Part shown: piece by piece, positions 17,057-29,949 of the stretch
Layout of the letters: each line of letters starts with the position of its first letter
How positions within the stretch are numbered: position 1 is the stretch's first letter
From: an uncultured Blastocatellia bacterium
GTDB lineage: Bacteria > Acidobacteriota > Blastocatellia > Chloracidobacteriales > Chloracidobacteriaceae
DNA: 64,000 nt
Direction of reading: 5' to 3'
Assembly (NCBI GenBank): GCA_937934745.1
Contig: CALGZC010000011.1
Location: forward strand, 1-64,000
Translations under genes and position numbers: made by a program
Notes under the pieces: generated by a model
Seen by the model: the letters and a program-made list of their open reading frames with translations, nothing else
What the model was told of the DNA's origin: nothing
Databases searched by the model: none

Positions 17057-18316
17057 CTAAGCCGTTTCAATCTTCAGCCGCAGGATGCAACCCGGCTCGA
17101 AGGCAAAATGGGTGTGTCCGTCCGGTTGTTTGACGGTGGCGCGGACGGTGCCTGTCGAGCCGACAATGATCCGACGCGCCCCGTTGATGCTCGGTACAGC
17201 ATCGGATACAAAGCGTCCGTGAACAATCAAGATACCGCTCCCATGCACCTGACACCCATCGAACAAACCTTCCCGGCCAATGATGAGCTGCGCCCCCTGA
17301 CCCAGTGTGATGTTGCACTTGAGGAAGCGACCATCCACTTCAACAATCGAGTCAGCATCAAACTCCAGTGAGGCATCCCGCAGGACATCGCCATGGCCAA
17401 AGTAACGTCGGTTGGTTGGGACCGGGGCCACCGCAACGGCTGCGGCTTGTGGCGAGGCCGTACCGCCATCCGTCTTGCCGTTGAGAAACGCAGCCAACCT
17501 AGAAGCAGGGATCAACTGAGAACCGTCGCCGGCAACACTGAAGTCGACTTCGTCCACTTCTGCCCCGTCGGCAACCTCGATTGAGAAATCACTGCCGTAC
17601 AGATGTGTCCGGCTGAACTTTGCACCTTTGAGGCGGGCACCCTGAAAGGTGGCATGCCGACAATCAGCATCCTGAAAGCTCACCTGGGACAGATCGGCTT
17701 CCTCGAGCACCGCGCGTTCAAGCTTCGCCCCGGACAAGTCGGCGCCGGGCAAGACGGCTCGCCGCAGGACGGCATCGCGCAAATTCGCTCCAGTCAGCAG
17801 AGCTTCCTCAAAGTTGGCGGCTTCCAGAATGGCATTTTGGAAATCAACTGCCGTGAGATTGGCACCACCGAGGTAGGCATTGCGTAGGTCGGCGTTGGCA
17901 AAGACGGCGTTTTCAAGTGTCGCGACACCGAGTTTGGCATCAACCAACTGTGCCGATGGCAGTCGTGCTCCGGTCAAATCCGCGCCTTCCAGGTTGGCAC
18001 CTTCCAGGTTGGCCCGCGATAGGTCAACCCCGCGGAGATTAGCCCCTTCCAAGTTTGCACTTTCTAAATCTGCCCCACGCAGATTTGCCCCCTCCAGGTT
18101 GGCGCGTACCAGGAAAGCGTCGCGCAGACTCACACTGGCGAGATTGGCGCGGCGCAAACTCGCTTCCTCAAGGTTAGCACCCTCAAGGTCGGCGCGGCGT
18201 AAGTTAGCGTCATCGAGGTTAGCTTTTGACAAATCCAGTTCGCGCAGGTCCGCCCGCTCCAGCGACTCGCCGCGCTTTACTCGTTCAATCACTTCTTCAA
18301 AGGTGAACTCAGGCAT
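17057..18316 (-). CDS. Pentapeptide-repeat protein with bactofilin-like C-terminal domain
   Basis: 419 residues. Residues about 20-240 are near-continuous pentapeptide repeats of the A(N/D)LxG type (for example LEGANLRGADLESANLEGAN), which fold into a right-handed quadrilateral beta helix. After a short linker, residues about 305-415 have polymer-forming beta-repeat text (VEVDGRFLKCNITLGQGAQL, HGSGILIVHGRFVSDAV) resembling the neighbouring bactofilin. The protein has no signal peptide. The combination suggests a rod-like adaptor that could join or cap bactofilin filaments; that role is inference. Pentapeptide proteins can also mimic DNA (Qnr type), which cannot be excluded. Confidence 0.87.
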   Translation of the reverse strand: MPEFTFEEVIERVKRGESLERADLRELDLSKANLDDANLRRADLEGANLEEASLRRANLASVSLRDAFLVRANLEGANLRGADLESANLEGANLRGVDLSRANLEGANLEGADLTGARLPSAQLVDAKLGVATLENAVFANADLRNAYLGGANLTAVDFQNAILEAANFEEALLTGANLRDAVLRRAVLPGADLSGAKLERAVLEEADLSQVSFQDADCRHATFQGARLKGAKFSRTHLYGSDFSIEVADGAEVDEVDFSVAGDGSQLIPASRLAAFLNGKTDGGTASPQAAAVAVAPVPTNRRYFGHGDVLRDASLEFDADSIVEVDGRFLKCNITLGQGAQLIIGREGLFDGCQVHGSGILIVHGRFVSDAVPSINGARRIIVGSTGTVRATVKQPDGHTHFAFEPGCILRLKIETA

Positions 18317-18389
18317 GGAGGCACCCCTTTCGCCGTTTTTTTCAAATGTGCGGGCCGTGCCGCTTTGTCTGACACGTTTTCCTTTGCGC

Positions 18390-18408
18390 CCCGGCGAGGT
18401 ACGCCGGG
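18390..18408 (-). terminator. Hairpin between HhH-protein and pentapeptide genes
   Basis: Perfect 7-bp stem CCCGGCG/CGCCGGG with a 5-base loop, about 40 bp after the HhH-protein stop. No T-run follows, so termination is possible but unproven. Confidence 0.3.
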
Positions 18409-18444
18409 CAATTTCAGATCACTCCGCAGTACCATCAAACCAGA

Positions 18445-20013
18445 TCATCTTTGCCGTTCGTCGGCAATGTAGCGCCGTAATCGCTCGATCCGTTTTTCAA
18501 AGGACAGACGCTGAATTTCATTCGCCAGCTCAACGGCACCGAGTTCTGCCAAGATCACATTGATCTGAAGCTGAGTTTCTTGACGAGCCTGCCGGTAAAA
18601 GCGGCGGTCTTCGGCGGCGGAGGGATTACTCGACTCTTCAGCAGTGGCAATTTCATAGGCCTCATGCGCGTCCTGCAGATCGCGCGTGAGCTGCTCCAGC
18701 CGGTCAAGCAACCCTGACTTACCACTTTGTGCAACGCCGCTCTCCAGTTGTTGCTGGTAGGCCTTGAACTTTTCAACAATCTTTTCCGCCAGCCAAATAG
18801 GCAACCCGGTCGCTACTGCAAGGTCCTCTTTCGCGCCGACCAGGAAGCTCTCAATCGTAATGAGTCCGGCGCGATAGAGCTTGTCAATCGTGACCTTGCC
18901 GACTTCAGGAATTTGCTTCAGTAATGAGTTGACAATCATCCCCTCCGACTGAAGCGTATTGTCGTCAATGACGAAGGTTGCCGGCAACATTTCCGTCAGT
19001 ATTTCATAGTTACTCAGAATGCGCTCGCGCAGCTCACCGCTCACCAGGCCGTCACGTGACAACCGCGCTTCATCCAGAAGATTTTCAAACTCTTGGACGG
19101 CATCGCTAACATCTTCCATGCCCATGCCTAGCGCCGACTTGCCGAGGCTGTTAATGGCCGGCTGGCACATTTCGAGCCATTCCTTGCGCGCTGCGCCGGC
19201 ACGCAACTCAATAATAAACGCCTTGACCGGACGAATGTAGTTAGCGGCAATCTCGGAAAAGAGCGTCCGCACCTCTGTCTGGTCGGTGACCACCGCTGGG
19301 GCGATGTCTTCACCCAGGCCATCCTCCTCTCCCTGAGCGATGATCCGTTCAAAGGCGTCCTCGAACCCTTCCAAGGCATCTTCGTCGTCTTCGCCGAGGA
19401 ACAGGTCCGTTTCGCCCTCCGGCTGAACCGCCGCCGGGGCTATATCGGTTTGAATCCGCGGTAGGTCAAAATCGTCGGTTTCATCTGCCACCGCGCCGGC
19501 ATCCGGCATCCCTACCACCCCGGCGCCGGCAGCAGCCTGTGTTTCGACCCCAACAGTGACTTCTTCAACCACACTTGCCGCTGGCACCGGTGCCGGCTGG
19601 ATGGTCAGCCCTGACAGCGAAAAATCGTCTTCGTCCTCTTCTTCCAACGGCAGTGGAGCTTCGGATGGTGCGGCTTCGGCTAGTTCTGACAGTGCCGCTT
19701 CGACAGAGGCCGCCGGTAATGAACCGTCCTTTTCTTCGTCAATCTCTTCTTCACCAATCTCCGCAGCCGTTCCAGCACCGGAGAGGGCTTTTGCAACCTG
19801 CAGTGACCGCGGCTCGACTGCTGCTGCCTCGGTCACGGGCGGTGGTGGAACGCGTTCCGGGGAGTGGTCTTCTAATGCAGGCGGTGCAACATCAGCCGGC
19901 TGTGGGCGGACAGTGGGCGGCAGCGGCGGTGGTTCCGGCGGCACATACGGAGGAGGTGACGTGCGAGGCGGTTCCTCTTTTTTCTTGCCGAAGAAGCGGT
20001 CAAAAAAACCCAT
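18445..20013 (-). CDS. Helix-hairpin-helix protein with acidic/proline-rich N-terminus
   Basis: 522 residues. It starts MGFFDRFFGKKKEE, then a Pro-rich stretch (about 15-60) and a long acidic, Ala-rich and probably disordered part to about 235. A helical region follows (about 240-330, NYIRPVKAFIIELRAGAARK onward) with some resemblance to four-helix Hpt-like bundles. Next are tandem helix-hairpin-helix segments (about 375-425, IPEVGKVTIDKLYRAGLITI and LAVATGLPIWLAEKIVEKF) and a coiled-coil tail. HhH units usually bind DNA backbones or proteins. It lies upstream of the pentapeptide and bactofilin genes on the same strand, suggesting a shared spatial-organisation role; this is inference. Confidence 0.75.
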   Translation of the reverse strand: MGFFDRFFGKKKEEPPRTSPPPYVPPEPPPLPPTVRPQPADVAPPALEDHSPERVPPPPVTEAAAVEPRSLQVAKALSGAGTAAEIGEEEIDEEKDGSLPAASVEAALSELAEAAPSEAPLPLEEEDEDDFSLSGLTIQPAPVPAASVVEEVTVGVETQAAAGAGVVGMPDAGAVADETDDFDLPRIQTDIAPAAVQPEGETDLFLGEDDEDALEGFEDAFERIIAQGEEDGLGEDIAPAVVTDQTEVRTLFSEIAANYIRPVKAFIIELRAGAARKEWLEMCQPAINSLGKSALGMGMEDVSDAVQEFENLLDEARLSRDGLVSGELRERILSNYEILTEMLPATFVIDDNTLQSEGMIVNSLLKQIPEVGKVTIDKLYRAGLITIESFLVGAKEDLAVATGLPIWLAEKIVEKFKAYQQQLESGVAQSGKSGLLDRLEQLTRDLQDAHEAYEIATAEESSNPSAAEDRRFYRQARQETQLQINVILAELGAVELANEIQRLSFEKRIERLRRYIADERQR

Positions 20014-20356
20014 ACTCGTACCCTTGGATTTCCCGTAACAACCGGCGCGCAGCTACAGGACGCACCACGTCGGTCCATCCTGTGGCTCTCCGACGCCTTC
20101 ACCAGAAGCGCACAGCGCAGAATACGGCAGCGTATGGTCTGTCCTCACAGCGCGCATGGTGCTTGTCAACGAAGCCGGTGGCTGGGTAAATGGTTTATAT
20201 ACAAGTTGCCAAGCAAAACACCATAGAAAAGTAGCGAGGGAAAACATTGACGCAACAAGACTGATGGATTGTGCCCTACTAAAGCACCGTGTGTTGTGTC
20301 ATTCAGAACGGTTTTTAGCTAGGTTGCTGTCTGCCATCCGAATCTGATGCCAAGGT
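20014..20356. other. Divergent intergenic region, no gene seen
   Basis: About 343 bp between the divergent HhH and UDG genes, so it should hold promoters for both. It has AT-rich stretches near 20190-20260. I see no tRNA, convincing small ORF or terminator. Confidence 0.45.
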
Positions 20357-21352
20357 ATGAACCATATGCCTGAAGCTGAATTCCGCCTGCTCGTCAAAGA
20401 GGTAGCCAACTACGTCCGCTTTCTAGCGGAAGCCGGCGTCACTTTCCTCGAAGTAGGACAGGAAGACAGAGTCTTGGCCGGAGATACCGCAGACGCCTCA
20501 GAGCTGCAACCACCTGCACCTACCCAACCACCTGCCCAGCATACATCGAAAGCAGTGCGCCGCGTACCAGAGACAGGAGCAAACCCTGTCCCCACAGACG
20601 GCGATGAACAAGCCTTACGGGCAACTCCAGAGAAACAACGCCTGCTACACAGTCAACCGAAATCCAACGATGAAAATTTAACCCGATCCGCGACGACCTG
20701 CAACCAAACCCTGGCCCGTGAGCCGCAGTTCCGTCAGGACTCGCTCTTCGGCGAGGCTGCCGCGCCACTGCCGGCGGCAGACGTTTCACTCGAGGCCATT
20801 CGCAACGACATCGGGGATTGCCGGCGCTGTAAACTGGCGCACCATCGCACACACATTGTCTTCGGCGAAGGCTCGCCACAGGCGCGGCTGGTCTTTGTTG
20901 GCGAGGGGCCCGGCGCGGAAGAGGACGCGACCGGACGCCCCTTTGTCGGCCGCGCCGGGCAGTTGCTCGATAAAATCATCGCCGCGATGGGTCTCAAGCG
21001 CGAGGAGGTTTACATTTGCAATGTCGTCAAATGTCGGCCGCCGGAAAACCGGACCCCCGAACGGGATGAAGTCGCCGCCTGCGCGGGCTTTCTGCATCGC
21101 CAGTTGGCGGTCATTCGCCCGCGCGTCATCGTCGCGCTCGGCGCGTCGGCCGCCGCCGCGCTGCTCGAAGACCCTAAGCTGGGCGGCATTTCCAAGCTCC
21201 GCGGGCGCTTTTACGATTACCGCGGCATACCGTTGATGCCGACGTTTCATCCGGCGTACCTGCTCCGGTCGCCCGACAAAAAACGCGAAGCGTGGGAGGA
21301 TATGAAGCAAGTGATGGCCAAGTTGCGCGAAAGCGAGCGCGCCGCGCCATGA
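20357..21352 (+). CDS. Uracil-DNA glycosylase, family 4 ([4Fe-4S])
   Basis: 331 residues. The C-terminal ~190 form a family-4 UDG, which removes uracil from DNA. It has cysteines of the iron-sulfur site (CRRCKL, VKCRPP, AACAGF), the active-site motif GEGPGAEEDATGRPF and the HPAYLLR loop. The N-terminal ~145 residues are an unusual extension, Pro/Gln/Thr-rich and probably disordered after a short helix. The two halves differ in base composition: the line 20641-20700 is 30/60 G+C, whereas 21121-21180 is 45/60. The stop overlaps the next start (ATGA). The enzyme domain is confidently assigned. Confidence 0.9.
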   Translation: MNHMPEAEFRLLVKEVANYVRFLAEAGVTFLEVGQEDRVLAGDTADASELQPPAPTQPPAQHTSKAVRRVPETGANPVPTDGDEQALRATPEKQRLLHSQPKSNDENLTRSATTCNQTLAREPQFRQDSLFGEAAAPLPAADVSLEAIRNDIGDCRRCKLAHHRTHIVFGEGSPQARLVFVGEGPGAEEDATGRPFVGRAGQLLDKIIAAMGLKREEVYICNVVKCRPPENRTPERDEVAACAGFLHRQLAVIRPRVIVALGASAAAALLEDPKLGGISKLRGRFYDYRGIPLMPTFHPAYLLRSPDKKREAWEDMKQVMAKLRESERAAP

Positions 21353-22098
21353 CGTGGTTGACGTTTGCCGGACAACTGCTGCTCGCGGCGCTGTGCGGCG
21401 CGGCCGTTGGCTTTGAGCGGCAATGGCGGCAGCGCCAGGCCGGATTGCGGACCAACGCGCTGGTGGCCATCGGCGCGGCGGCCTACGTGGCGCTGCCGGC
21501 GCTGGTGGAGAAAACCGACACCAGCCCGACGCGCGTCGCGGCGCAGGTCGTGTCCGGCATCGGCTTCCTCGCCGGCGGCGTCATTTTGAAGGAGGGCGCC
21601 AGCGTCCGCGGTCTCAATACCGCCGCGACGCTGTGGTGCTCGTCCGCCATCGGCGTTCTCTCCGGATCGGGTCTGCCGCTGGAAGCTTTGTTGCTGACGG
21701 CCTTTGTCCTGGCGGCGCACCTGGCGCTGCGCCCGCTGGCGCGACGCATCAACCGCCAGCCGCTCGACCAGGCCGATCTGGAAACGGCGTACCGGCTAGA
21801 AATTGTCTGCGGGCAAGCCGACGAAGCGCATCTTCGCCCCCTGCTGATTCAGGAAATCGCCCGCAGCCAGTTCAAGTTGCAATCGCTCCGCAGCGTGGAT
21901 TTGCTTGGCTCGGATAGACTACGCCTGGAGGCAACCCTCCACGGCAACGGACAAGCAACGGATGAAACCCGTCGCCTGGAAGATATTACGGCGCGCCTAG
22001 CGCTTGAGGCGGCGGTGACGGCCATTGGCTGGGCGGCGTTGGCGGACGATGCCGCCCCGACGTTGGAATCGCGCCGTGTCAACAGCGACGAAGGCTAA
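21349..22098 (+). CDS. MgtC/SapB family membrane protein
   Basis: 249 residues from ATG 21349, which overlaps the UDG stop by four bases and implies translational coupling. The first ~130 residues have the MgtC/SapB pattern: GAAVGFERQWRQRQAGLRTN, the hydrophobic GIGFLAGGVILKEGASVRGLNTAATLW region, and about four membrane helices. The C-terminal ~110 residues look like a soluble ACT-like domain (YRLEIVCG, RSQFKLQSLR). MgtC proteins are linked to growth at low magnesium. Adjacent corA fits a magnesium theme. High-G+C codon use like its neighbours. Confidence 0.87.
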   Translation: MTWLTFAGQLLLAALCGAAVGFERQWRQRQAGLRTNALVAIGAAAYVALPALVEKTDTSPTRVAAQVVSGIGFLAGGVILKEGASVRGLNTAATLWCSSAIGVLSGSGLPLEALLLTAFVLAAHLALRPLARRINRQPLDQADLETAYRLEIVCGQADEAHLRPLLIQEIARSQFKLQSLRSVDLLGSDRLRLEATLHGNGQATDETRRLEDITARLALEAAVTAIGWAALADDAAPTLESRRVNSDEG

Positions 22099-22102
22099 CC
22101 CC

Positions 22103-23191
22103 ATGACGGAAAGCATGACGACCAACCGCTTGAGCCTGACGGACAATGCCGCCGCCCAACTCGCCGCTGCGCCGGCCGACCTGCGCCGGTCGGCGACGCT
22201 GCGCCTGCACAACGGCGTCGGACTGCGCCCGCTGCCGGAGCTGACTGAGACCATCTTGCGCGAATGCTGGCAGGGGCGACTGCAAAGGCCATTCTGGCTC
22301 GATCTTGCGTCACCCACGCCCGCCGACCTGCAGGCCGTGGCCGGTCTGTTCGGCTTTCATCCGCTGACGGTCGAGGACGCGCTCATCCCGGAGCACCGCC
22401 CGAAGATCGACGAGCATGAAGAGTATCTCTTCATGGTCTTTCAGAGCATTGCCGGCCTTAGCGACGAAACCGTGCTGCCGGCCGTCGGCGTCGGGCACTG
22501 CGCGACCAGCCGCCTGGCCGCTTACCTCGGCGTCGGCTTCCTGGTCACGATTCATGACCGCGCCTTCGCGCCCGTCGAGGAAGTCGCCGCGATTGTGGAC
22601 GCCCGCGACACCACGATTGACCACCGCCTGGACCTTGTCCTGCATGCCATTGTGGACCGCATGATCGATCAGGTCTTTCCGGTGCTGGCCGATGTCGAGG
22701 ACCGCATTCAGGAAATCGAAGCCCGGATTTTCACCGAGTCGGACCAAGACGTGCTGCCCACCGTCCTCAAGACCAAGCGCGAGCTGATGACGCTGCGGCG
22801 CTTGATGGGGCTGCAGCGCGAGATGCTGCTGCGGCTGAGCCGGCGCGAGGATTTGCCCTTCATCGAGCCGAAGACGGCGATTTACTTCCGGGATGTCTAT
22901 GACCACGCCATCCGGCTTGAGGAAAACTGCGCCATCTTGATCGAGCTGGCGACCAACGTCGCGGAAGCCCATTTGGCGGTCGCCTCGCGCCGTACTAACG
23001 AGGTCATGAAATTCCTCACGATTTTTTCCACCATCTGGATGCCGCTCACCTTCATTGTCGGCGTCTATGGGATGAACTTCGACCACATGCCTGAAATCAA
23101 GATTTGGTGGTTTTACCCGTTTCTCTGGGTGGTCATGATCGGCATCGTCGTCGGCATGCTCTTGTTTTTCCGACGCAAGAAATGGCTCTGA
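22103..23191 (+). CDS. corA: CorA-type magnesium/cobalt transporter
   Basis: 362 residues. A large cytoplasmic N-terminal domain (FHPLTVEDALIPEHRPKIDE near 95-114 and long helices after) is followed by two C-terminal membrane helices. The YGMNF selectivity motif closes the first helix (FIVGVYGMNF, about 327-336), and a basic RRKKWL end follows the second. These are defining CorA features, and the channel works as a homopentamer. The ATG at 22103 lies 4 bp after the mgtC-like stop. Magnesium is the likely substrate, though some members carry cobalt, nickel or zinc. Confidence 0.92.
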   Translation: MTESMTTNRLSLTDNAAAQLAAAPADLRRSATLRLHNGVGLRPLPELTETILRECWQGRLQRPFWLDLASPTPADLQAVAGLFGFHPLTVEDALIPEHRPKIDEHEEYLFMVFQSIAGLSDETVLPAVGVGHCATSRLAAYLGVGFLVTIHDRAFAPVEEVAAIVDARDTTIDHRLDLVLHAIVDRMIDQVFPVLADVEDRIQEIEARIFTESDQDVLPTVLKTKRELMTLRRLMGLQREMLLRLSRREDLPFIEPKTAIYFRDVYDHAIRLEENCAILIELATNVAEAHLAVASRRTNEVMKFLTIFSTIWMPLTFIVGVYGMNFDHMPEIKIWWFYPFLWVVMIGIVVGMLLFFRRKKWL

Positions 23192-23203
23192 CCCCGCTCG
23201 CCC

Positions 23204-26458
<3,255 letters not shown>

Positions 26459-26481
26459 ATCGGCACTATGAATCCCACCCA

Positions 26482-27687
26482 TCACTGCGGGGCCTCCGGT
26501 GTCCGCAGCAGCCGTCCGCCGGGAAAAACCGGTTGCGGCTTTGGCAGCGGAGGCTCACCTAACGCCTGCGTCAGATCGTCAATGAGATCATCCGGGTGTT
26601 CCAACCCAATTGAGAGCCGCACTAAGTTCTGCGGCGCGCGCGTTTCAGGCCCCTCTGCCGAGGCGCGATGTTCAATCAGACTCTCCACGCCGCCGATGCT
26701 GGTCGCATGGGTGAAAATCCGCGTCCGCGCCGGCAAGGCTTTCGCCACTGCCGGACCTTCCTTCAACGTAAAGGACAACACCCCCCCAAAACCGCTCATC
26801 TGCCGTTTGGCCGTCAGGTAGCCGGGGTGTTCAGGTAGGCCCGGATACAACACCCGCTCAACTTTTTTGTGTGTGGCCAAAAAACGCGCCACTTTCAGCG
26901 CCGTCTCGGATTGTGTTCGGACGCGGCACGGCAGCGTTTTGAGACTGCGTTGTAACAGCCAGCAATCAAACGGCGATGGAACCGCGCCCACCACCATTTG
27001 CACGCGCCGGATGCGCCGGAAAAACTCATCCTCCACTTTTGCGATCACGACACCGCCCAAAACGTCGCTGTGGCCGCCGAGAAACTTCGTCGTCGAATGC
27101 ACGACCAAATCCGCCCCAAACGCAAACGGCTGTTGGAGAACCGGCGTCCCCAAGGTGTTCTCGACCAGCAGCCGTGCCCCTTGCGCGTGGGCAATTTCGG
27201 CCGCGCGCGCAATGTCCACCACTGACAACAGCGGATTAGAAGGGGTCTCCACCCATACCAGTGCCGTGGTAGGTCGCATTGCGGCCGCGATGGCTTCCGG
27301 GTCTGTGGCATCTACAAACGTGGCCTCCAGAGCCCAGGATGCAAAAATGTCTTTGAGCAACACGGCTGTGCCGTAATAGGTATCCTGTGCGATGACCACG
27401 TGCTGCGCCGGTGTCAGCGCTTGAAACACTGCCGCCGCAGCGGCATTGCCCGAAGCGAAACAGGCTGCTGCCGCACCACCTTCCAGCCTAGCCAGGCTCA
27501 TTTCCAGCATTTGCCGGTTTGGATTCCCCTCACGGGTGTACTCAAATCCGCGCGGACAGGCGCCCGTTGCGTCACGCTCGTAGTTGGTCGCCAGGTAAAT
27601 CGGCGGCATGACCGCACCTGTCGCCGGGTCAGGCGTCTGGCCGGCATGGACAGCCAGGGTTTCTATCCGCCGGGCATCACGGCTCAT
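26482..27687 (-). CDS. Cys/Met metabolism PLP-dependent enzyme (cystathionine gamma-synthase/lyase-like)
   Basis: 401 residues from ATG 27687, which has AAGGAG eight bases upstream; a GTG three codons earlier would overlap that site. Fold-type I transsulfuration enzyme with EYTREGNPNRQMLE (phosphate-binding Tyr/Arg), ASGNAAAAAVFQAL, and the PLP lysine in HSTTKFLGGHSDVLGG (about 200-215). C-terminal SIGGVESLIEH and LVRLSIGLEHPDDLI are typical. Unusually, the conserved Asp of the VDNT motif that contacts the PLP ring nitrogen reads Glu (LLVENTLGTP). Synthase and lyase forms cannot be told apart here, so no symbol is given. Confidence 0.88.
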   Translation of the reverse strand: MSRDARRIETLAVHAGQTPDPATGAVMPPIYLATNYERDATGACPRGFEYTREGNPNRQMLEMSLARLEGGAAAACFASGNAAAAAVFQALTPAQHVVIAQDTYYGTAVLLKDIFASWALEATFVDATDPEAIAAAMRPTTALVWVETPSNPLLSVVDIARAAEIAHAQGARLLVENTLGTPVLQQPFAFGADLVVHSTTKFLGGHSDVLGGVVIAKVEDEFFRRIRRVQMVVGAVPSPFDCWLLQRSLKTLPCRVRTQSETALKVARFLATHKKVERVLYPGLPEHPGYLTAKRQMSGFGGVLSFTLKEGPAVAKALPARTRIFTHATSIGGVESLIEHRASAEGPETRAPQNLVRLSIGLEHPDDLIDDLTQALGEPPLPKPQPVFPGGRLLRTPEAPQ

Positions 27688-27726
27688 CACCTTCACTCCT
27701 TACGGGATTGGGGTTTCCGGAGGGTC

Positions 27727-28578
27727 TTAGTTGAGCAACTTGTTACCGGGCGTGTTTTTCTCGATGCGTGCGCCGCCGTAGTTCCGGTAGCGTACGCCAT
27801 CCCGGTCGGCATAAAACGAATAGCGCCCGTCGTAGTTGTGCCGTTTGGGGACAGCATAGATTGCAAAGTCGCGGCGATCCGGCGTGACCACGACCTCAAT
27901 CAGGTACCCTAACACCTCACCGCCGTCCAACACCTCTAGCAGCTTGGCGATGTCGTCCCGAAACTGCCCCCGCCCGGCCACCAGCTCCGGGAGTGTACCG
28001 TACTGCCCACGGTTGTTGCGGGCAAAGACCTGCTCGACTTCCAGCAGTTTCGCCAACAAACGCGCCATCGCGTCTTCATTTTCGGCCATTTTGATGAACA
28101 CGCCCTCTTCGCTCAGCTTGAAGAAGTTCCCACCATGCGCCTCGGCCAAGGCCTGTGTCTCACGGTCGCCGATCAACCACCGTCCCCCACTGCGGATGAG
28201 ATCGACCGGAGCGGTTTCTGCCCGCGTCGGGCCGTTTTCCCTCTCTTTTGGCTCTTTTGGAGGAAGGACAATAAACACCGTTGCATCATCCCCGGTAACG
28301 GTCTCGCCGGTAACCGTTAGGGTCTCTGGAATGCCGCCGCTCAACTTGATGAACTCCGGTTCCAGCTCGGCGATTTGTTCCGGCGTCAACTTCTTCACCG
28401 CAGCACCGCACACGTGAAGCTGAAAGGCTTCAGTAAAACGCCGCTCCCGTAAGAGGCGGTAAAATGCCTGCACCGTCTCTGTTGGGGTGCGCGGCGGCAT
28501 ATCCACTGGCTTCGGTGCCGACTGCGCCAGGGCAGCACCGACCAAACAAGCGGCTAAGAACCAACCTGTCAGCAACAT
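27727..28578 (-). CDS. Secreted protein with NTF2-like and pilin-like regions
   Basis: 283 residues from ATG 28578, which has GGAGG six bases upstream; the earlier ATG at 28596 lacks this. A signal peptide (MLLTGWFLAACLVGAALAQS) is followed by a region resembling NTF2-like/DUF4878 domains (PTETVQAFYRLLRERRFTEA). The C-terminal ~110 residues (NEDAMARLLAKLLEVEQVF, NNRGQYGTLPELVA) resemble the globular part of type II secretion G/pilin-like proteins common in acidobacteria, without the usual membrane helix. It lies 39 bp downstream of the PLP gene start region on the same strand. Function unknown. Confidence 0.75.
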   Translation of the reverse strand: MLLTGWFLAACLVGAALAQSAPKPVDMPPRTPTETVQAFYRLLRERRFTEAFQLHVCGAAVKKLTPEQIAELEPEFIKLSGGIPETLTVTGETVTGDDATVFIVLPPKEPKERENGPTRAETAPVDLIRSGGRWLIGDRETQALAEAHGGNFFKLSEEGVFIKMAENEDAMARLLAKLLEVEQVFARNNRGQYGTLPELVAGRGQFRDDIAKLLEVLDGGEVLGYLIEVVVTPDRRDFAIYAVPKRHNYDGRYSFYADRDGVRYRNYGGARIEKNTPGNKLLN

Positions 28579-28635
28579 TCTTGTCCTCCATCCCATGTTG
28601 CATCCTATGGTGTGACTTCGAGCAGTGGGTGAAGA

Positions 28636-29949
28636 TTACGGCCGCAGCCGGTATAACATACGTGGAAAGGGAATGGTCTCACGGACGTGCTCCAGCCCGC
28701 ACAACCAGGCCACACACCGCTCAACCCCCATACCAAAACCCGCATGGGGAACGGAGCCGTATTTGCGCAGGTCCAGATACCACTCAAAGGCATCCCGCGG
28801 GAGATGGTGCTCAGCAATGCGCTTGACAAGTTTCTCATACGACTGCATGCGCTGTCCGCCGCCGATGATTTCGCCGTAGCCTTCCGGCGCGAGCACATCC
28901 ATACACAGCGCCACCTCCGGGCGTTCCGGGTCTTCTTCCATGTAAAACGCCTTTACCTGCGCTGGATAGCGATGGACAATCACCGGACGGTCAAACTGTT
29001 GTGCCAAATAAGTTTCATCAGGTGCGCCAAAATCGCCGCCCCAGGTGAAATCATGTTCAAGCCGACCTGCAACATAAGCTTCGTGCAGCAGGTTGACGGC
29101 CTCATCATAGGCAAGGCGTGGAAAAGGCGGCACAACGGCTTCTAACTTGCTGATGTCGCGCTCAAGCAGCGTGAGTTCTTCTTTCCGGCGTTCCAAAACG
29201 CGCGCCACGACAAAGCTCAGGAAACGCTCCGCCAACGTCATCATGTCGTCAAGCGTGGCATAGGCAACTTCCGGCTCAACCATCCAGAACTCCGTCAAGT
29301 GACGGCGTGTTTTGGATTTTTCAGCGCGAAAGGTTGGGCCGAAGCAATACACCTTGCCAAAGGCGGCCGCCGTCGCTTCATTGTAGAGCTGCCCCGACTG
29401 AGTCAGGTACGCTTTGCCTTCATCAAAGTAATCCAGCTCGAACAAGGTCGTTGTGCCCTCGCAGGCAGCCGGCGTCAAAATCGGCGTATCGGCCAGGATG
29501 AAGCCGTCGTTATCGAGAAAATCCCGAATGGCGCGGACGACCTCGTGTCGCACGCGCAGAATTGCGTGCTGCCGTTTTGAGCGCAGCCACAAATGGCGGT
29601 GATCCATCAGGAATTCAATGCCATGTTCTTTGGGCGTAATCGGATAGTCGTGCGCGAGTTGAACAACTTCGAGGTCGCGCACATCCAGCTCATACACGCC
29701 GGGACGCTTGGGATGTTCGCGCGGCGTCCCCGTAACCACGATTGAAGATTCCTGGGTGAGTCCATCGGCACGCGCCCACACGGCTTCTGAGACGGCGTTT
29801 TTAGCGACAATGCCTTGTATAATGCCGGAGCCATCCCGAACTTCCAGAAAGAGGAGCTTGCCGCTTGACCGCGAATTGTACAGCCACCCCTTGATGATCA
29901 CCTCCTGACCGAGGTAAGCGGCTACATCAGCAATCCGAACGTAGGTCAT
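28636..29949 (-). CDS. asnS: Asparaginyl-tRNA synthetase
   Basis: 437 residues, normal for bacterial AsnS. An N-terminal OB-fold anticodon-binding domain ([20 protein letters not shown]) precedes a class II catalytic core. The core has motif 2 ([20 protein letters not shown]), the AsnS-typical MVEPEVAYA, and motif 3 ([20 protein letters not shown]). Absence of the bacterial AspRS insertion and the [11 protein letters not shown] text place it with AsnS. A dedicated AsnS makes direct charging of tRNA-Asn likely. The upstream 85 bp separate it from a divergent folE-like gene. Confidence 0.94.
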   Translation of the reverse strand: MTYVRIADVAAYLGQEVIIKGWLYNSRSSGKLLFLEVRDGSGIIQGIVAKNAVSEAVWARADGLTQESSIVVTGTPREHPKRPGVYELDVRDLEVVQLAHDYPITPKEHGIEFLMDHRHLWLRSKRQHAILRVRHEVVRAIRDFLDNDGFILADTPILTPAACEGTTTLFELDYFDEGKAYLTQSGQLYNEATAAAFGKVYCFGPTFRAEKSKTRRHLTEFWMVEPEVAYATLDDMMTLAERFLSFVVARVLERRKEELTLLERDISKLEAVVPPFPRLAYDEAVNLLHEAYVAGRLEHDFTWGGDFGAPDETYLAQQFDRPVIVHRYPAQVKAFYMEEDPERPEVALCMDVLAPEGYGEIIGGGQRMQSYEKLVKRIAEHHLPRDAFEWYLDLRKYGSVPHAGFGMGVERCVAWLCGLEHVRETIPFPRMLYRLRP

